From a virus: a DNA stretch of 64,000 nt. Shown here one piece after another: positions 63,992 through 64,000 of this stretch. The translations under genes and the position numbers were made by a program. The DNA is taken from IMG/VR virus record IMGVR_UViG_3300013136_000003, positions 23,382 through 87,381 of that record; one strand, given 5' to 3'. The notes beneath the pieces were generated by a model. That model was not told the origin of the DNA, made no database searches, and was given only the letters and a program-made list of their open reading frames with translations. Numbering within the stretch: the stretch's first letter is position 1; the number at the start of each line of letters is the position of its first letter.

Positions 63992-64000
63992 TGGTAAAGC
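63991..64000 (+). CDS. Start of next gene
   Basis: ATG overlaps the fibre stop (TAATG); only three codons, M-V-K, are inside the window. Confidence 0.4.

Noticed and set aside
1-64000. Global stop-codon reassignment (TAG or TGA as sense) to explain internal stops
   Set aside because: Many genes end at TAG or TGA with a promoter, terminator or overlapping start immediately after, so both act as stops in general.
1-64000. tRNA genes and CRISPR arrays
   Set aside because: I saw no T-loop/acceptor arrangement outside coding sequence, and no regularly spaced direct repeats with unique spacers; the repeat arrays found are coding or palindromic.

Overview
The window reads as a piece of a large, T4-like tailed phage genome whose host is probably a member of the Bacteroidetes. 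Evidence for the host: phage promoters have a Bacteroidetes-style -7 element (TAnnTTTG-like) instead of TTGACA/TATAAT. Several proteins belong to families seen mainly in Bacteroidetes and their phages (DUF3127, DUF4494, DUF2693, the RpoD type that begins MRQLKI). Lipoproteins have SC/GC lipoboxes typical of that phylum. Evidence for T4-like biology: many genes are preceded by a TATAAATA-type octamer (T4 late promoter), there are free-standing GIY-YIG endonucleases, and a set of otherwise unrelated proteins share an N-terminal tag resembling the T4 capsid-targeting sequence (M-K-T-Y-Q-E-F-I-A-E).

Layout. 1-31 kb: DNA metabolism and late virion genes on both strands. It holds an MBD4-like DNA glycosylase, a putative GT-B glycosyltransferase, a YheC/D-type ATP-grasp enzyme, ATP-dependent DNA ligase, an HD-guanylate-kinase fusion, an SSB-tailed DUF3127 protein, a NADAR protein, a DHH phosphoesterase, a DnaQ-like exonuclease, a metallophosphoesterase, a frameshifted thymidylate synthase and a PD-(D/E)XK nuclease. 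Interleaved are most of the tagged candidate virion-interior proteins, including a three-domain peptidoglycan hydrolase. A ~470-nt structured RNA candidate with its own terminator lies at 19.0-19.5 kb.

31-56 kb: a dense, almost wholly rightward block of small genes (DNA-binding, membrane, lipoprotein, zinc-ribbon, unknown), punctuated by ~26 copies of one promoter (ATTTTTTCCTTTCG-N11-TTAtATTAGC-like) plus three on the minus strand. It encodes two sigma factors, a histone-deacetylase-fold protein behind a perfectly duplicated promoter, and a RecA/RadA-like ATPase. Three promoters drive copies of a small RNA family with a covarying hairpin.

56-64 kb: late genes again (tagged proteins, an HExxH peptidase), a minus-strand IS607-like recombinase with no catalytic serine, and an adhesin-like tail gene with ~100 Gly-Ser/Thr-Ser repeats followed by leucine-rich repeats.

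Four signals stand out beyond the gene list: the shared capsid-targeting tag on 13-16 proteins; an 11-bp strand-polar motif ACTCCCTAGTA repeated about 15 times between 41.8 and 59.9 kb; two apparently new structured RNAs; and clustered recoding-like events (a -1 frameshift on A9, in-frame stops in three genes, other frameshifts), which may be real recoding, mutation, or systematic read error on modified DNA. All calls rest on reading the sequence; no database search was possible.
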